Shown here in pieces: positions 35,068-43,476 of a DNA stretch of 64,000 nt. Every line of letters begins with the position of its first letter. Within the stretch, counting starts at the first letter, position 1. Made by a program: the position numbers and the translations under genes. This DNA is from Lachnospiraceae bacterium. Lineage in GTDB: Bacteria; Bacillota; Clostridia; Lachnospirales; Lachnospiraceae. The DNA lies in assembly GCA_017621815.1 (NCBI GenBank), contig JAGASK010000001.1, positions 1-64,000 of the forward strand, written 5' to 3'. Under the pieces are notes generated by a model. It saw nothing but the letters and a program-made list of their open reading frames with translations, was not told the DNA's origin and ran no database searches.

Positions 35068-35649
35068 CTACTCCGTCTTCTTCGCTTCCTTTTCCCCATT
35101 AGGGCTTTCTTCTGCCGACTGCGGGGACTCCAGCTGTGCCAGTTGCTCTTTCCTTCCCTCTATCAGTTTCACCCCGATAAAAATGATAACAAATGCCACC
35201 AGAATCCTGGGCGCGTAGTCACCTACAATGCGCATAGCCCGGTAAATAAAATCAGGTAAAAGCCTGTATGCAATATCCGTAACCGTATTCCACAAAAGAA
35301 AAACGCCTGCTATAATCAAAACCGCTGCCACCCATTTTTGATATCTGGACACAAATTTTTTTCCGTCTGAAAGGTCATTAATACCAAACAAATATTCATC
35401 CTTCACCATGTCAAATTCTTCGTCACTTAAGCCGGCCAGATGATTTGCATGAAAAAAGCCGTAGAACCATACCACCATAGCCAATGTCGTAAGGGATTCA
35501 AAACGCAGGCTTACAGGAATAAAGATCGACAGGAAAAACAAAACCATAAGACTTGTTCCCGTACGCATAAAGCCCATATACATCTCTCCTGCTCCCGGCA
35601 GCAGTGAAAAACAAAAGGTTAAAAATCTGTTTTTTTTCTTAGTTTTCAT
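35068..35649 (-). CDS. TM2-like multi-pass membrane protein in the sigma factor operon
   Basis: A 193-aa protein with an N-terminal FSLLPGAGEMYMGFMRTGTS, the TM2-type glycine-containing hairpin, two early hydrophobic helices, a middle domain (SDEEFDMVKDEYLFG) and two more C-terminal helices before an acidic tail. It overlaps the anti-sigma gene by 11 bp and lies 17 bp from the DUF5668 gene. I do not recognise a precise family; the operon suggests an envelope role. Confidence 0.65.
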   Translation of the reverse strand: MKTKKKNRFLTFCFSLLPGAGEMYMGFMRTGTSLMVLFFLSIFIPVSLRFESLTTLAMVVWFYGFFHANHLAGLSDEEFDMVKDEYLFGINDLSDGKKFVSRYQKWVAAVLIIAGVFLLWNTVTDIAYRLLPDFIYRAMRIVGDYAPRILVAFVIIFIGVKLIEGRKEQLAQLESPQSAEESPNGEKEAKKTE

Positions 35650-36100
35650 AGTAATCTCCTCCTACACTGTCCACATTAAATAAATTTCCTATTTTCTGAA
35701 ATAATCCATCTAAAGCGTTACTTGCTTCTTCTCTTTTTTGACTTACATGTTCGCTTATTCTTTCATCCAGGCTGATTCTTTCTCTGTACTCATCCCCGCT
35801 CAATTCTCCGGAAATACTCCAATCCTTTTCCAAAAGTCCTGCTTTGCTGACATCGCTGCCGTTTTCCGCAGGAATCATAAAAATCAGCAGAACGGCTGCT
35901 GCCATGCCGGCTACCATTTTAAGCGTATACAGAAACAAAGAAACCGGCTGCTGACTTTTACTCCCGGTTTTTACCGGCTGCTCCCCTTCTTTTACCTTTA
36001 AAAGAATTTCTTCCTTCAGATGCAGGGGCGCATAAAGTTCTTCCTTTTCCAATTCCTCTATGAAACTGTTTAGTTCTTCATCCGTAGGATATCTGTTCAT
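35639..36100 (-). CDS. Probable anti-sigma factor, single-pass membrane protein
   Basis: A 153-aa protein with a cytosolic N-terminal region (about 1-50, DEELNSFIEELEKEELYAPL), one transmembrane helix (about 55-78) and an outer region of about 75 residues. Its gene starts at the end of the ECF sigma gene with an ATGA overlap, the usual arrangement for a membrane anti-sigma factor. There is no obvious HxxxCxxC zinc motif, so it is not a classical ZAS-type anti-sigma. Confidence 0.65.
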   Translation of the reverse strand: MNRYPTDEELNSFIEELEKEELYAPLHLKEEILLKVKEGEQPVKTGSKSQQPVSLFLYTLKMVAGMAAAVLLIFMIPAENGSDVSKAGLLEKDWSISGELSGDEYRERISLDERISEHVSQKREEASNALDGLFQKIGNLFNVDSVGGDYYEN

Positions 36101-36639
36101 ACCGGTTCCTCCTTTCCGTAAATTTCCCGCAGCAGATTTCTGGCACGGTAAATCTGAGTCTGAATGGTTTTAATATTAACCTTTCTTTTTTCCGCTATTT
36201 CCGCTGCACTAAGCTCCATAACATAATAATCTTCGGCAATTTCATCATAAGGAGGCTTCAGGCTTTCACAGTTTTTCTTAAGCCTGTATTTTATTTCTTC
36301 CTCCATACAGATTTCTTCCGGATTTTCTTTTTTTTCTGCTGCCATCTCAAAAAACCCGTCCTCCGTGGGAATTCCTTTATGCCCGGCGCTTCTGACATAA
36401 TCGATACTCTTATTGGTGGCAATCCTGCAAATCCACGCCTTTTCATTGCTGCCGTCAAAAGTATCATATTTTTGATAAACCGATAAAAAAGTCTCCTGTG
36501 CAAGGTCTTCTGCCGTAAAATAATCACCCGTTATTTTGTAGCAAATGGAAAAAACAAGCTTCTCGTATGTATCAATGAGTTCCGAGAGCCGGCTTTCCGA
36601 ACACTTTGATATTGTCACTGTACTGCCTATTTTTCCCAC
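36097..36639 (-). CDS. ECF RNA polymerase sigma factor
   Basis: A 180-aa sigma-70 family protein. Region 2 reads YEKLVFSICYKITGDYFTAEDLAQETFLSVY, followed by AWICRIATNKSIDYVRS; region 4 reads PYDEIAEDYYVMELSAAEIAEKRKVNIKTIQTQIYRARNLL. It starts with GTG at 36639 after AAGGAAGCG. First gene of a four-gene operon with anti-sigma, TM2-like and DUF5668 proteins, presumably an envelope-stress regulon. Its promoter target sequence was not identified. Confidence 0.93.
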   Translation of the reverse strand: MGKIGSTVTISKCSESRLSELIDTYEKLVFSICYKITGDYFTAEDLAQETFLSVYQKYDTFDGSNEKAWICRIATNKSIDYVRSAGHKGIPTEDGFFEMAAEKKENPEEICMEEEIKYRLKKNCESLKPPYDEIAEDYYVMELSAAEIAEKRKVNIKTIQTQIYRARNLLREIYGKEEPV

Positions 36640-36876
36640 CCCGCTTCCTTTTGTTTTTCATCGCTTTCATTCATTATAACGCAGCAGACATTTTATTATC
36701 TTCAAATATCTAAAATTTTTTTATAACATTTTTGCCCTAAATTCTGCTTTTTGTGCAACATCACTTTTCTGATATACAGAAAATATGATATAATGACAGC
36801 AACGAGCCGGGCGCAAAGCATTTGGCGAGTGCAGCAAGATTATGAACTTATTTTCAGTATTTTAAAGGAGGACACT

Positions 36877-37065
36877 ATGGGATATCCGCAAAGAAATGAT
36901 AATATTACTCAAAATATGATGCGTGAGGTAAATTTGTTAGAACATGACCGCAAAACACAAAGCGCCGTTCCTGTAACCGAAAAGCAGAAAAAACTGGGGA
37001 AAATTGCTTTTTTTGCAGTTCTGGCATTGATTGTTTTGATTATTTTATTATTTGTGATTTTGTAA
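36877..37065 (+). CDS. Small single-pass membrane protein
   Basis: A 62-aa protein with a hydrophilic N-terminus (MGYPQRNDNITQNMMREVNL) and a C-terminal transmembrane helix (about 40-61). AAAGGAGG at 36864-36871 sits 5 nt before the ATG; the upstream in-frame ATG at 36751 lacks a site. A TATAAT box at 36789-36794 upstream could be its -10 element. Function is unknown. It precedes the GH9 gene by 70 bp. Confidence 0.6.
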   Translation: MGYPQRNDNITQNMMREVNLLEHDRKTQSAVPVTEKQKKLGKIAFFAVLALIVLIILLFVIL

Positions 37066-37135
37066 AAATATTGCTATTATTTTATACCCATTGTATTATA
37101 TAGCATATATGACTACATTTTTAGGAGGAAACAAA

Positions 37136-38773
37136 ATGGGCATTTATGTAAACCAAGTTGGGTACCCCATTAAAGGAGCAAAAATCGCAGTTGCCACTGC
37201 TCCCTGCAATTTTCAGATTATCCGGAGCATTGACCAGATAAGCGTGTATGACGGTATTGCTGCTGAAACCGGCTTTGACGCTTCATCCGGCGACAGCACC
37301 TGGCATATAGATTTTTCAGATTTGGAGATTCCGGGCAGCTACTATATTTTAGGTGCAAATCAGGAACAATCTCCTGTTTTTACTATCGGTTCACATGTTT
37401 ATTCTTCTTTAAAAGAAGATTTACTAAAAGCGTTTTATTTTCAGCGATGCGGCTGTGCTCTTACGAAAGAACATGCAGGCATTTACACCCATGCAGCCTG
37501 TCACACTTCCCCCGCCATCTTCCTGGAAGATTATGTTAACCATACGCCGAATCCTGCAGCCTTTGACATGACAGGAGGCTGGCATGATGCCGGAGACTTC
37601 GGAAGATATTCTACTGCCGGAGCTGTGGCTGTTGCCCATCTTCTTTATGCCTATGAGCTGTTTCCCGAAAGCTTTCAGGGGTCCTTAAATATTCCCGAAA
37701 GCGGAAACGGCATTCCCGATGTTTTAAATGAATGTCTCTATGAATTAAATTGGCTGTTAAAAATGCAGGCTCCCGACGGCGGCGTATATCATAAGCTGAC
37801 CGCTTTCAGCCATGCCGATTTCATCATGCCTGAGGATGACCATGACCCTTTCATAATTTATCCTGTTTCCTCCATGGCCGTAGGTGATTTTGCCGCCGTT
37901 ATGGCCCTGGCATCGCGTATCTACAAACCTTTCCTGCCGGATTTTGCTGACAAAGCACTCAGTTCTGCCAGAAAAGCTTTTGACTGGCTTTTAACCCATC
38001 CCTATGTAGGCTTCCGAAACCCGGAAGGCAGCAACACAGGTGAATATGACGACGAATGTGATTTGGATGAAAGAATGTGGGCAGCTGCAGAGCTTCTTCG
38101 AAGCGATGAAGAAATTAATCCGGCTTATTCCGAAATGCTTGAAAAACTTGTTTTTTCAGATATCAATAAAACAGATTTCGGATGGACGGATGTATCCGGC
38201 TTTACTCTTCTTAGTTCATTATTTGACCCCGCCCACCGCGCCGGGGAAAAAATAGAAAGAGAATTACATACTGCACTGTTTACAGAAGCAGACAGGCTTT
38301 TAAATATCTTAAACAAAAGCGGTTACCTTCTTGCCATGAAGCCGGAGGATTTCTGCTGGGGCAGCAATATGGTTGTCTGTAACCGTTCCATGCTGCTTAT
38401 TGCAGCATCGCTATTATCGGATGGTGAGAAAGCAAATACCTATCGCCAGGCTGCTATGGAGCACCTTCATTATCTCCTTGGCAGAAACGCCCTGTCCGTA
38501 AGCTATGTAACCGGCTACGGAGAAAATGCTTTTAAAAATCCCCACAACCGTTCCACTTTTGCAGACGGCATTGAACTTCCCATGCCCGGCTGGGTCAGCG
38601 GCGGTCCCAATAAAGCGCCCTGCGACCCTAAAGCAGATGAATTAATTCCCGCAGGTACACCTCCCATGAAATGCTACGTGGACGCAGTGGAAAGTTATTC
38701 CACCAATGAGATTACCATCTACTGGAATTCCCCTGCAGTTTTTATGGCTGCCTGCTTTGATTCTTTAGCATAA
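37136..38773 (+). CDS. Glycoside hydrolase family 9 protein without signal peptide
   Basis: A 545-aa GH9 enzyme: an N-terminal immunoglobulin-like CelD_N domain (about 1-85, starting GIYVNQVGYPIKGAKIAV) and an (alpha/alpha)6 barrel (about 95-540). Catalytic signatures are GGWHDAGDFGRYSTAGAVAV (nucleophile-activating aspartates), NPHNRSTFADG and the general acid in YSTNEITIYWNSP. No signal peptide precedes the Ig domain, so it should act in the cytoplasm on imported beta-glucan oligosaccharides. AGGAGG precedes ATG 37136. A strong terminator overlaps its stop codon. Confidence 0.93.
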   Translation: MGIYVNQVGYPIKGAKIAVATAPCNFQIIRSIDQISVYDGIAAETGFDASSGDSTWHIDFSDLEIPGSYYILGANQEQSPVFTIGSHVYSSLKEDLLKAFYFQRCGCALTKEHAGIYTHAACHTSPAIFLEDYVNHTPNPAAFDMTGGWHDAGDFGRYSTAGAVAVAHLLYAYELFPESFQGSLNIPESGNGIPDVLNECLYELNWLLKMQAPDGGVYHKLTAFSHADFIMPEDDHDPFIIYPVSSMAVGDFAAVMALASRIYKPFLPDFADKALSSARKAFDWLLTHPYVGFRNPEGSNTGEYDDECDLDERMWAAAELLRSDEEINPAYSEMLEKLVFSDINKTDFGWTDVSGFTLLSSLFDPAHRAGEKIERELHTALFTEADRLLNILNKSGYLLAMKPEDFCWGSNMVVCNRSMLLIAASLLSDGEKANTYRQAAMEHLHYLLGRNALSVSYVTGYGENAFKNPHNRSTFADGIELPMPGWVSGGPNKAPCDPKADELIPAGTPPMKCYVDAVESYSTNEITIYWNSPAVFMAACFDSLA

Positions 38774-38807
38774 AAAAAATCCGGTGTTAATTCACCGGAT
38801 TTTTTTT
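38772..38807. terminator. Bidirectional intrinsic terminator
   Basis: The stem ATCCGGTG/CACCGGAT carries an A-run on the left and a T-run on the right (38772-38807). The stop codon of the minus-strand DUF1836 gene lies inside the hairpin at 38787, so the same structure ends both convergent genes. Confidence 0.88.
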
Positions 38808-39437
38808 TGCTTTCGAATTACTTTTATCTTTTTCATCTTCTGATGAGGCGCTTCCCAAAGCATCCACCATTTTTTCAATCAAAAGCTTCTTAATATATAC
38901 GTCAAAGCTTAAAAGTCCGATAAAAGAAAATAACTGCAGAAATTCCCTGTCCTCTTCAGGTGCATCCTTAAACGGCTTTCTTGAAGTTTCAAATTTATTC
39001 AAAATGTCATTCTTAAGAGCATCTACCTGCATCTTTTCCAAACCGAAAATTTCTTCATATATAACCCCCAGATTCAAATCTCCCTCTGAGTGAAAATATT
39101 TTTCCGAAATAGGTTTCAATAATGTCTGTATATCATTAATAGACAGGATGCCTTTATAATAGTAAATAAAAATCAGCATAAGAACATGCTCTTTGCTGTA
39201 TTTTTTCTTTACAGGCGGAGGCAGCAAATCATTCTTTGCATAATTGTTAATCATTGTCTTAGTCAGAATTTTATCTTCACCGGGATTTCTGACCGTACTC
39301 TTTAATTTGCTTTCCATAAAAGTTGTAACCTGGTCCATATATAAATCGATATTGGGGATATCCTCAAGCTTAATATGCTGAACCCTGTCCAGACTTTCCA
39401 TAATGCTGTTTAATAAATCATCCTTATCAATTGTCAT
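38787..39437 (-). CDS. DUF1836 domain-containing protein
   Basis: A 216-aa protein. The DUF1836 segment (about 40-165) contains the MerR-like helix TKTMINNYAKNDLLPPPVKKKYSKEHVLML and IYYYKGILSINDIQTLL. The family is common in Firmicutes and looks like a DNA-binding regulator, but no member's role is firmly known to me. The C-terminal 20 residues are charged and low complexity. GGGGAG precedes the ATG. Confidence 0.85.
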   Translation of the reverse strand: MTIDKDDLLNSIMESLDRVQHIKLEDIPNIDLYMDQVTTFMESKLKSTVRNPGEDKILTKTMINNYAKNDLLPPPVKKKYSKEHVLMLIFIYYYKGILSINDIQTLLKPISEKYFHSEGDLNLGVIYEEIFGLEKMQVDALKNDILNKFETSRKPFKDAPEEDREFLQLFSFIGLLSFDVYIKKLLIEKMVDALGSASSEDEKDKSNSKAKKNPVN

Positions 39438-39483
39438 TTCACGTTTCTCCCCTTCCTGCCTTGGTTTCCGTCAGAATCAGAGT

Positions 39484-39585
39484 CAGACTCAGAACCTCCG
39501 GTTCTTCGCTGACTTATCGGATGAAATCAAATGGCGCCTTGCAGTTTGCCACAGACTCAGAACCTCCGGTTCTTCGTTGACTTAT
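39484..39585 (+). repeat. Two direct repeats of 35 bp, 67 bp apart
   Basis: CAGACTCAGAACCTCCGGTT followed by CTTCGCTGACTTATC occurs at 39484-39518 and, with one change, at 39551-39585. Each contains the small palindrome AGAACC-TCC-GGTTCT. The sequence after each copy is also similar, so the unit is a diverged tandem duplication of about 67 bp. It fills the gene-free stretch 39438-39779 together with the hairpin that follows. Confidence 0.8.
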
Positions 39586-39636
39586 CAGCAGATAAATAAA
39601 TGCCGCTTTGCATCATTTATTTATCTGCTGATAAGT
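39578..39636. repeat. Perfect 24-bp inverted repeat (long hairpin)
   Basis: The arm starting GACTTATCAGCAG (39578-39601) is matched perfectly by the arm ending CTGCTGATAAGTC (39613-39636), with an 11-nt loop. There is no T-run, so it is not a terminator. It includes the end of the second direct repeat and looks like a small palindromic intergenic element. Confidence 0.85.
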
Positions 39637-39710
39637 CACATTATATAGTATTAAAAACCACATGACAAGTATGTTGGAGTTAAAAAATGTAATCTGTCAA
39701 TAATTCAATC

Positions 39711-39739
39711 TTTACTTTAAAACTTTAGTATGTTAAAAT
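39711..39739 (+). promoter_or_regulatory. Probable sigma-A promoter of the YerC-like gene
   Basis: TTTACT (39711-39716) and TAAAAT (39734-39739) are separated by 17 bp, about 40 bp before the start codon. Confidence 0.5.
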
Positions 39740-39779
39740 TTTATTGTGTTAATAAATTTTCTTTGGGAGGAACTTTTAT

Positions 39780-40085
39780 ATGAATAAAAAAATTCAGACA
39801 GCTGCTGTTGACCAACTTTTTGAAGCTGTCTTATGTCTTAAAAATAAAGAAGAATGTTACAGTTTTTTTGAAGATTTATGTACCGTTAATGAGCTTCTTT
39901 CTCTTTCCCAGCGATATGAAGTAGCATCCATGCTGAAGGATAAAAAAACTTATCTGGAAATTGCAGAAAAAACAGGTGCTTCCACTGCCACCATCAGCCG
40001 TGTAAACCGTTCCCTCAATTACGGTAATGACGGATATGAGCTTGTTTTCGGCCGTCTGGATAATGCAACTCCCCTACAGGAATAA
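39780..40085 (+). CDS. YerC/YecD family TrpR-related protein
   Basis: A 101-aa DNA-binding protein with the TrpR-like fold. The helix-turn-helix reads LSQRYEVASMLKDKKTYLEI followed by AEKTGASTATISRVNRSLNY, which is the YerC/YecD signature. These proteins are annotated as Trp repressor relatives, but tryptophan control has not been shown for most of them. GGGAGG precedes the ATG, and a promoter-like pair lies about 40 bp upstream. Confidence 0.92.
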   Translation: MNKKIQTAAVDQLFEAVLCLKNKEECYSFFEDLCTVNELLSLSQRYEVASMLKDKKTYLEIAEKTGASTATISRVNRSLNYGNDGYELVFGRLDNATPLQE

Positions 40086-40104
40086 GCTTTTTTTCATCAT
40101 TGTT

Positions 40105-40140
40105 AAAAAACGGATAGTTCAAAAAGAACTATCCGCTTTT
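40105..40140. terminator. Bidirectional intrinsic terminator
   Basis: CGGATAGTTC (40111-40120) and GAACTATCCG (40126-40135) form a 10-bp stem with A-run on the left and CTTTT on the right. It serves the YerC-like gene and the leftward LytM-like gene. Confidence 0.85.
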
Positions 40141-40141
40141 C

Positions 40142-40222
40142 ATTCATGACAACAAAAAGTTCACAAAACGTACTTTCTACCTTTTTGCAACAAAAATGCA
40201 TCCGGCAAACTTTCTATTGCCA
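40142..40222 (-). repeat. Recurrent 42-nt 3'-UTR motif, copy 3 plus a partial tandem copy
   Basis: On the minus strand 40183-40142 aligns ungapped with 5701-5742 at 32/42 by eye and ends in the same TTGTCATGAAT. Just upstream, 40222-40186 begins CAATAGAAAG and resembles the first part of the same motif. Both lie between the stop of the LytM-like gene (40250) and its terminator. Confidence 0.6.
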
Positions 40223-40249
40223 GCATTTCTATTTCATGTGTGGAATTTT

Positions 40250-40960
40250 TCAGCCGTTGATATCAATCAGAAGCATGGGATCGATATATTCCTCATCCTT
40301 CATTATCTGATAACCTAATTCCTGATTATCTTCGCCTATGGTAAACAAAATATACCCTTTACCCAATGACTCTCCTGTCTTAACTAAAGCTGAACCCTTA
40401 TTGCGGTAAACAGAATAATATCCATTTCCATGGTCAATTACAATCTTAGTACCATACTCCATATCCGCATCTACACTGATAACTGTTCCTGTTCCCGTTG
40501 TAATCACGTTCACGCCCTGAGCTGCCGTAAATATCAGCATAGGGTCACCTTCTTCTGCTTCCTTCATGGTTGCGGATCCGCTTAAGGGAAATCCTTTGGG
40601 AAGCGCATTCTCAACAGTTTCCTGGGAAATAGCATCTTCAGTGGCCGCTTTCTTGCTCACTGTTTCGCTTAAAACAGTTACCTTACTTGAAAGCGTTGAG
40701 TTTTCTACCGAGAGCGCTTCATTTTCATCCGTTAAATTATTAATTGTTACTATTTGCTCAACAATTTGATTTCTTGCGTCCTTAATTGTAATTGTGCTGT
40801 AAACAAATCTACAGACAATTGCTACAACTACCAAAAAAAGAACGACGGCTATTATTTCCACAACGGTAGAACTGATGGTATGTTGCTTAATGGTTCCGTT
40901 TTCATCCTCGGTCACCAAAAGCAGGGCAAACTTATTTTTTCTTTTTCTCTGTTGTTCCAT
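40250..40960 (-). CDS. Membrane-anchored coiled-coil protein with degenerate LytM/M23 domain
   Basis: A 236-aa protein with a cytosolic N-terminus, one transmembrane helix (about 33-55), a coiled coil (about 65-105, LTDENEALSVENSTLSSKV) and an M23-like beta domain (about 140-230). In the domain IDHGNGYYSVYRNKG stands where active endopeptidases have HGxGYxTxYGHL, and the other zinc ligand motif is missing. It is therefore probably a non-catalytic LytM factor that regulates a cell-wall hydrolase. GGAGGTGA lies about 13 nt before the ATG. Confidence 0.78.
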   Translation of the reverse strand: MEQQRKRKNKFALLLVTEDENGTIKQHTISSTVVEIIAVVLFLVVVAIVCRFVYSTITIKDARNQIVEQIVTINNLTDENEALSVENSTLSSKVTVLSETVSKKAATEDAISQETVENALPKGFPLSGSATMKEAEEGDPMLIFTAAQGVNVITTGTGTVISVDADMEYGTKIVIDHGNGYYSVYRNKGSALVKTGESLGKGYILFTIGEDNQELGYQIMKDEEYIDPMLLIDING

Positions 40961-41137
40961 AAATTAGACGTCACCTCCGGTCAATTGAACTCATTTTACC
41001 ACAGATGACAAGATTGCACAACTTTATTTACCATTTTATAACATTCGCAGCAGCAATCCGGCCATGCAAAATCGATTGTAAACTTTGTATGCGGAAGCTT
41101 GTTATAAATGGCATGGTTGAACTGTTACCCTTTACAC

Positions 41138-42205
41138 TTACACCTGAAGCTTCATATCACCGTCCGAAATCCAGCCTTTTTTGCGCATAAACTCTGAAAT
41201 GCCGAATGATAATGCTGCCGGAAGAATGAAATGCATGACCGCAATCTGAATCAGTGTCACTACAGGTGATACTCCCTCGCTCACCATAGTCTGATATGCA
41301 TTAATCTGACCTACCAGTCCTGCTGTCCCCATACCGGAACCGGTGGGATTATTGGTCATGTGAAGCACCATGGTAGAAACAGGACCCAGCACCGCACTTG
41401 TAATAATGGCGGGGAGCCAGATAACCGGTTTTTTCACGATATTGCCAATTTGAAGCATACTGGTGCCCAACCCCTGGGCCAACAGTCCGTTTACCTTATT
41501 TTCCCTGAAAGAAGCTGCTGCAAAGCCAACCATATTGGCACAGCAGCCAACGGTTGCTGCCCCTGCCGCAATCCCGTTAAGTCCTAAAATAATCCCCAGT
41601 GCGGCTGAACTGATAGGAAGTGTTAAGATAATTCCCATTAAAACAGAAACAATAATTCCCATTAAGAAAGGAGCCTGTATAGTTCCCCAGTTAATAATAC
41701 CGCCGAGCCATGTCATAAAAGCAGAAATGGGAGGCCCCAGTATCAGGCCTATTGCCGAGCCTGAAACAATACATACAAAAGGGGTGACAAGTATATCTAC
41801 TTTAGTTTTTCCTGACACAAGCTTTCCTGCATAAATTCCGGTAATGGCAGCAATAAATGCACCAAGGGGTTCTCCTGGTCCGGCAAATACCATAGCTCCG
41901 TCCACAAGAACTGTTCCGGCGATGATTTTACTTGCAAAGGCGCCCACCATGCCCGTTGTTGCTGCGGAAAGAACAACAAGCGGACTTGCTTTCAGTTTTA
42001 ATGCCGCACCGCAGCCGATGCCTGCCCCGGTCACTGCCGCTGCCACTTTTCCCATCATAAAAATATAAGTACCTGTCATTCCGGGTATCAGGTTTCCTAC
42101 CTGCTGAATGATGGTACCTATAATTAAAGTGGCAAACAGGCCTGATGCCATACCGCTTAATCCTTCAATAAATATTTCATTTAACAGACTCTTAAACTTT
42201 TTCAT
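41138..42205 (-). CDS. PTS sugar transporter subunit IIC, PfoR-like (PTS_EIIC_2)
   Basis: A 355-aa multi-pass membrane protein. Stretches such as EGLSGMASGLFATLIIGTII, GPGEPLGAFIAAITGIYAGK, GTAGLVGQINAYQTM and the Pro/Gly-rich helices match the PTS_EIIC_2 family that includes PfoR of Clostridium perfringens. No IIA or IIB gene is adjacent, so it either uses components elsewhere or is not a classical PTS transporter. AAGGAG precedes the ATG. It is downstream of the NiaR gene (136 bp) on the same strand. Confidence 0.87.
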   Translation of the reverse strand: MKKFKSLLNEIFIEGLSGMASGLFATLIIGTIIQQVGNLIPGMTGTYIFMMGKVAAAVTGAGIGCGAALKLKASPLVVLSAATTGMVGAFASKIIAGTVLVDGAMVFAGPGEPLGAFIAAITGIYAGKLVSGKTKVDILVTPFVCIVSGSAIGLILGPPISAFMTWLGGIINWGTIQAPFLMGIIVSVLMGIILTLPISSAALGIILGLNGIAAGAATVGCCANMVGFAAASFRENKVNGLLAQGLGTSMLQIGNIVKKPVIWLPAIITSAVLGPVSTMVLHMTNNPTGSGMGTAGLVGQINAYQTMVSEGVSPVVTLIQIAVMHFILPAALSFGISEFMRKKGWISDGDMKLQV

Positions 42206-42341
42206 ATGCTTCTCCTTCTATCATTAGTAAATCCGTGTTTCTGTGATGCAAATGCTGTCTTGTCAGCTGTCTTGTCACCCATGTCGTTAAATGCAACGAT
42301 ATCACACATATACAAAAGAAGCAATAGATAATTTAATTTTA

Positions 42342-42875
42342 TCAAATCTGGCTTAATAAAAAGTTCTTTTCCAAAAGAGCCTTCTCAATCATATCAAGTA
42401 TTTCCGCACTGTCTGCCTCTACCGTATGATAATGAATTCCATAGGTAAGCTCATTTAAAGGTTTTGTACCATACTCTTCCACCTGCTTCACAAAATTATC
42501 TGCATCCTGCCTGCTGCGGATAATCAAATCCACCATAATCTGTCCGTAAATAGGATGCTCCACCACCACATCAAGGAGTCTCCCTCCGCAATCCACAATG
42601 GCGTATAATTCATCCTTCATCTGCTCACAGCTGTGCTTTACCTTAAAAGCGCGTTTAAAAGCTTTTCTGCCTTGTCCCTCCTGAAACAGCAGATATCCTT
42701 TATTGGTAGACAGAATATTTTTATTAACAGCCCTCAGCAATGCAATATCCTGTACTATCACCTGTCTGCTTACATTTAGCCGTCCTGCCAGCTCCGTTCC
42801 TGCAACAGGATGTCCCTCTTGGCTGTTCTCCTCTAATATCCTGATAATTTCATCTCTTCTTCTGTCTCCGTCCAT
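42342..42875 (-). CDS. niaR: NiaR-type niacin-responsive transcriptional repressor (HTH_11 + 3H domain)
   Basis: A 177-aa regulator with an N-terminal winged helix (about 5-60, GTELAGRLNVSRQVIVQDIALLR) and a C-terminal 3H domain with its conserved histidines (KHSCEQMKDEL, VEHPIYGQIMVDL, GIHYHTV). NiaR represses NAD synthesis and niacin uptake genes when nicotinate is present. No NAD gene is adjacent here. GGAAGG precedes the ATG. Confidence 0.9.
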   Translation of the reverse strand: MDGDRRRDEIIRILEENSQEGHPVAGTELAGRLNVSRQVIVQDIALLRAVNKNILSTNKGYLLFQEGQGRKAFKRAFKVKHSCEQMKDELYAIVDCGGRLLDVVVEHPIYGQIMVDLIIRSRQDADNFVKQVEEYGTKPLNELTYGIHYHTVEADSAEILDMIEKALLEKNFLLSQI

Positions 42876-43028
42876 TTTATTTCCTTCCGCCTTTCACCGG
42901 GTTTACTTTCCTTCCTGCCAGTCATACTTATTTTCTTCTGATAAGTTTACATGAACTGCAGTGAAAATTCAACAACTGTACGTCTGCATACTGTAACAAA
43001 TTCTTTAGTAACAAAATATGGAATTTTC

Positions 43029-43057
43029 TTTACTTTTAACAATGACTGTGCTATTCT
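43029..43057 (+). promoter_or_regulatory. Probable promoter of the cold-shock gene
   Basis: TTTACT (43029-43034) and TATTCT (43052-43057) are separated by 17 bp, leaving a 5' leader of about 58 nt before the start codon. Part of the 245-bp space 42876-43121, which has no other recognisable feature. Confidence 0.45.
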
Positions 43058-43121
43058 GAATGTGTTGTAGCAGGAATCACTGCATGAACTTATATTTTTT
43101 ATTTTTTTGGAGGTATCTATA

Positions 43122-43322
43122 ATGAACAAAGGTACAGTAAAGTGGTTTAACAACCAAAAGGGATACGGCTTCATCTCTGATGAATCAGGCAACGATGTAT
43201 TCGTACACTACTCAGGATTAAACATGGAAGGTTTCAAGTCTCTTGAAGAAGGCGCTTCCGTAGAATTCGATGTAGTTAACGGAGAAAAAGGACCTCAGGC
43301 CGTAAACGTAACAAAGTTATAA
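43122..43322 (+). CDS. csp: Cold-shock protein (CspA family)
   Basis: A 66-aa single OB-fold RNA chaperone. RNP1 KGYGFI and RNP2 VFVHYS are present after the start [10 protein letters not shown]. It binds single-stranded RNA and aids translation in cold or general growth. GGAGG at 43110-43114 precedes ATG 43122. It is monocistronic, with a terminator downstream. Confidence 0.97.
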   Translation: MNKGTVKWFNNQKGYGFISDESGNDVFVHYSGLNMEGFKSLEEGASVEFDVVNGEKGPQAVNVTKL

Positions 43323-43422
43323 GAAATTATAACGCATTAATTCAGTAACAAGATGTGCCCGTTCTTAAATATAAATTATTTTTTATTTAGAATTTGCAGT
43401 ATTGTCTAACGAATTAAGGAAG

Positions 43423-43472
43423 AAAAGGCTATTGCGCTGACGATTGAAAAACCGCCGTGCAATAGCCTTTTT
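43423..43472. terminator. Bidirectional intrinsic terminator
   Basis: AAAAGGCTATTGC (43423-43435) and GCAATAGCCTTTTT (43459-43472) pair over at least 10 bp. It serves the cold-shock gene and the leftward HisA-like gene that ends at 43477. Confidence 0.85.
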
Positions 43473-43476
43473 ACAT

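Noticed and set aside
39484-39585. A short CRISPR array
   Set aside because: Only two repeat copies exist, the intervening sequence is itself repeat-like and no cas genes are nearby.
41041-41100. A fifth copy of the 42-nt 3'-UTR motif (GTAAACTTTGTAT)
   Set aside because: Only about 13 nt agree and it is not placed after a stop codon in the right orientation.
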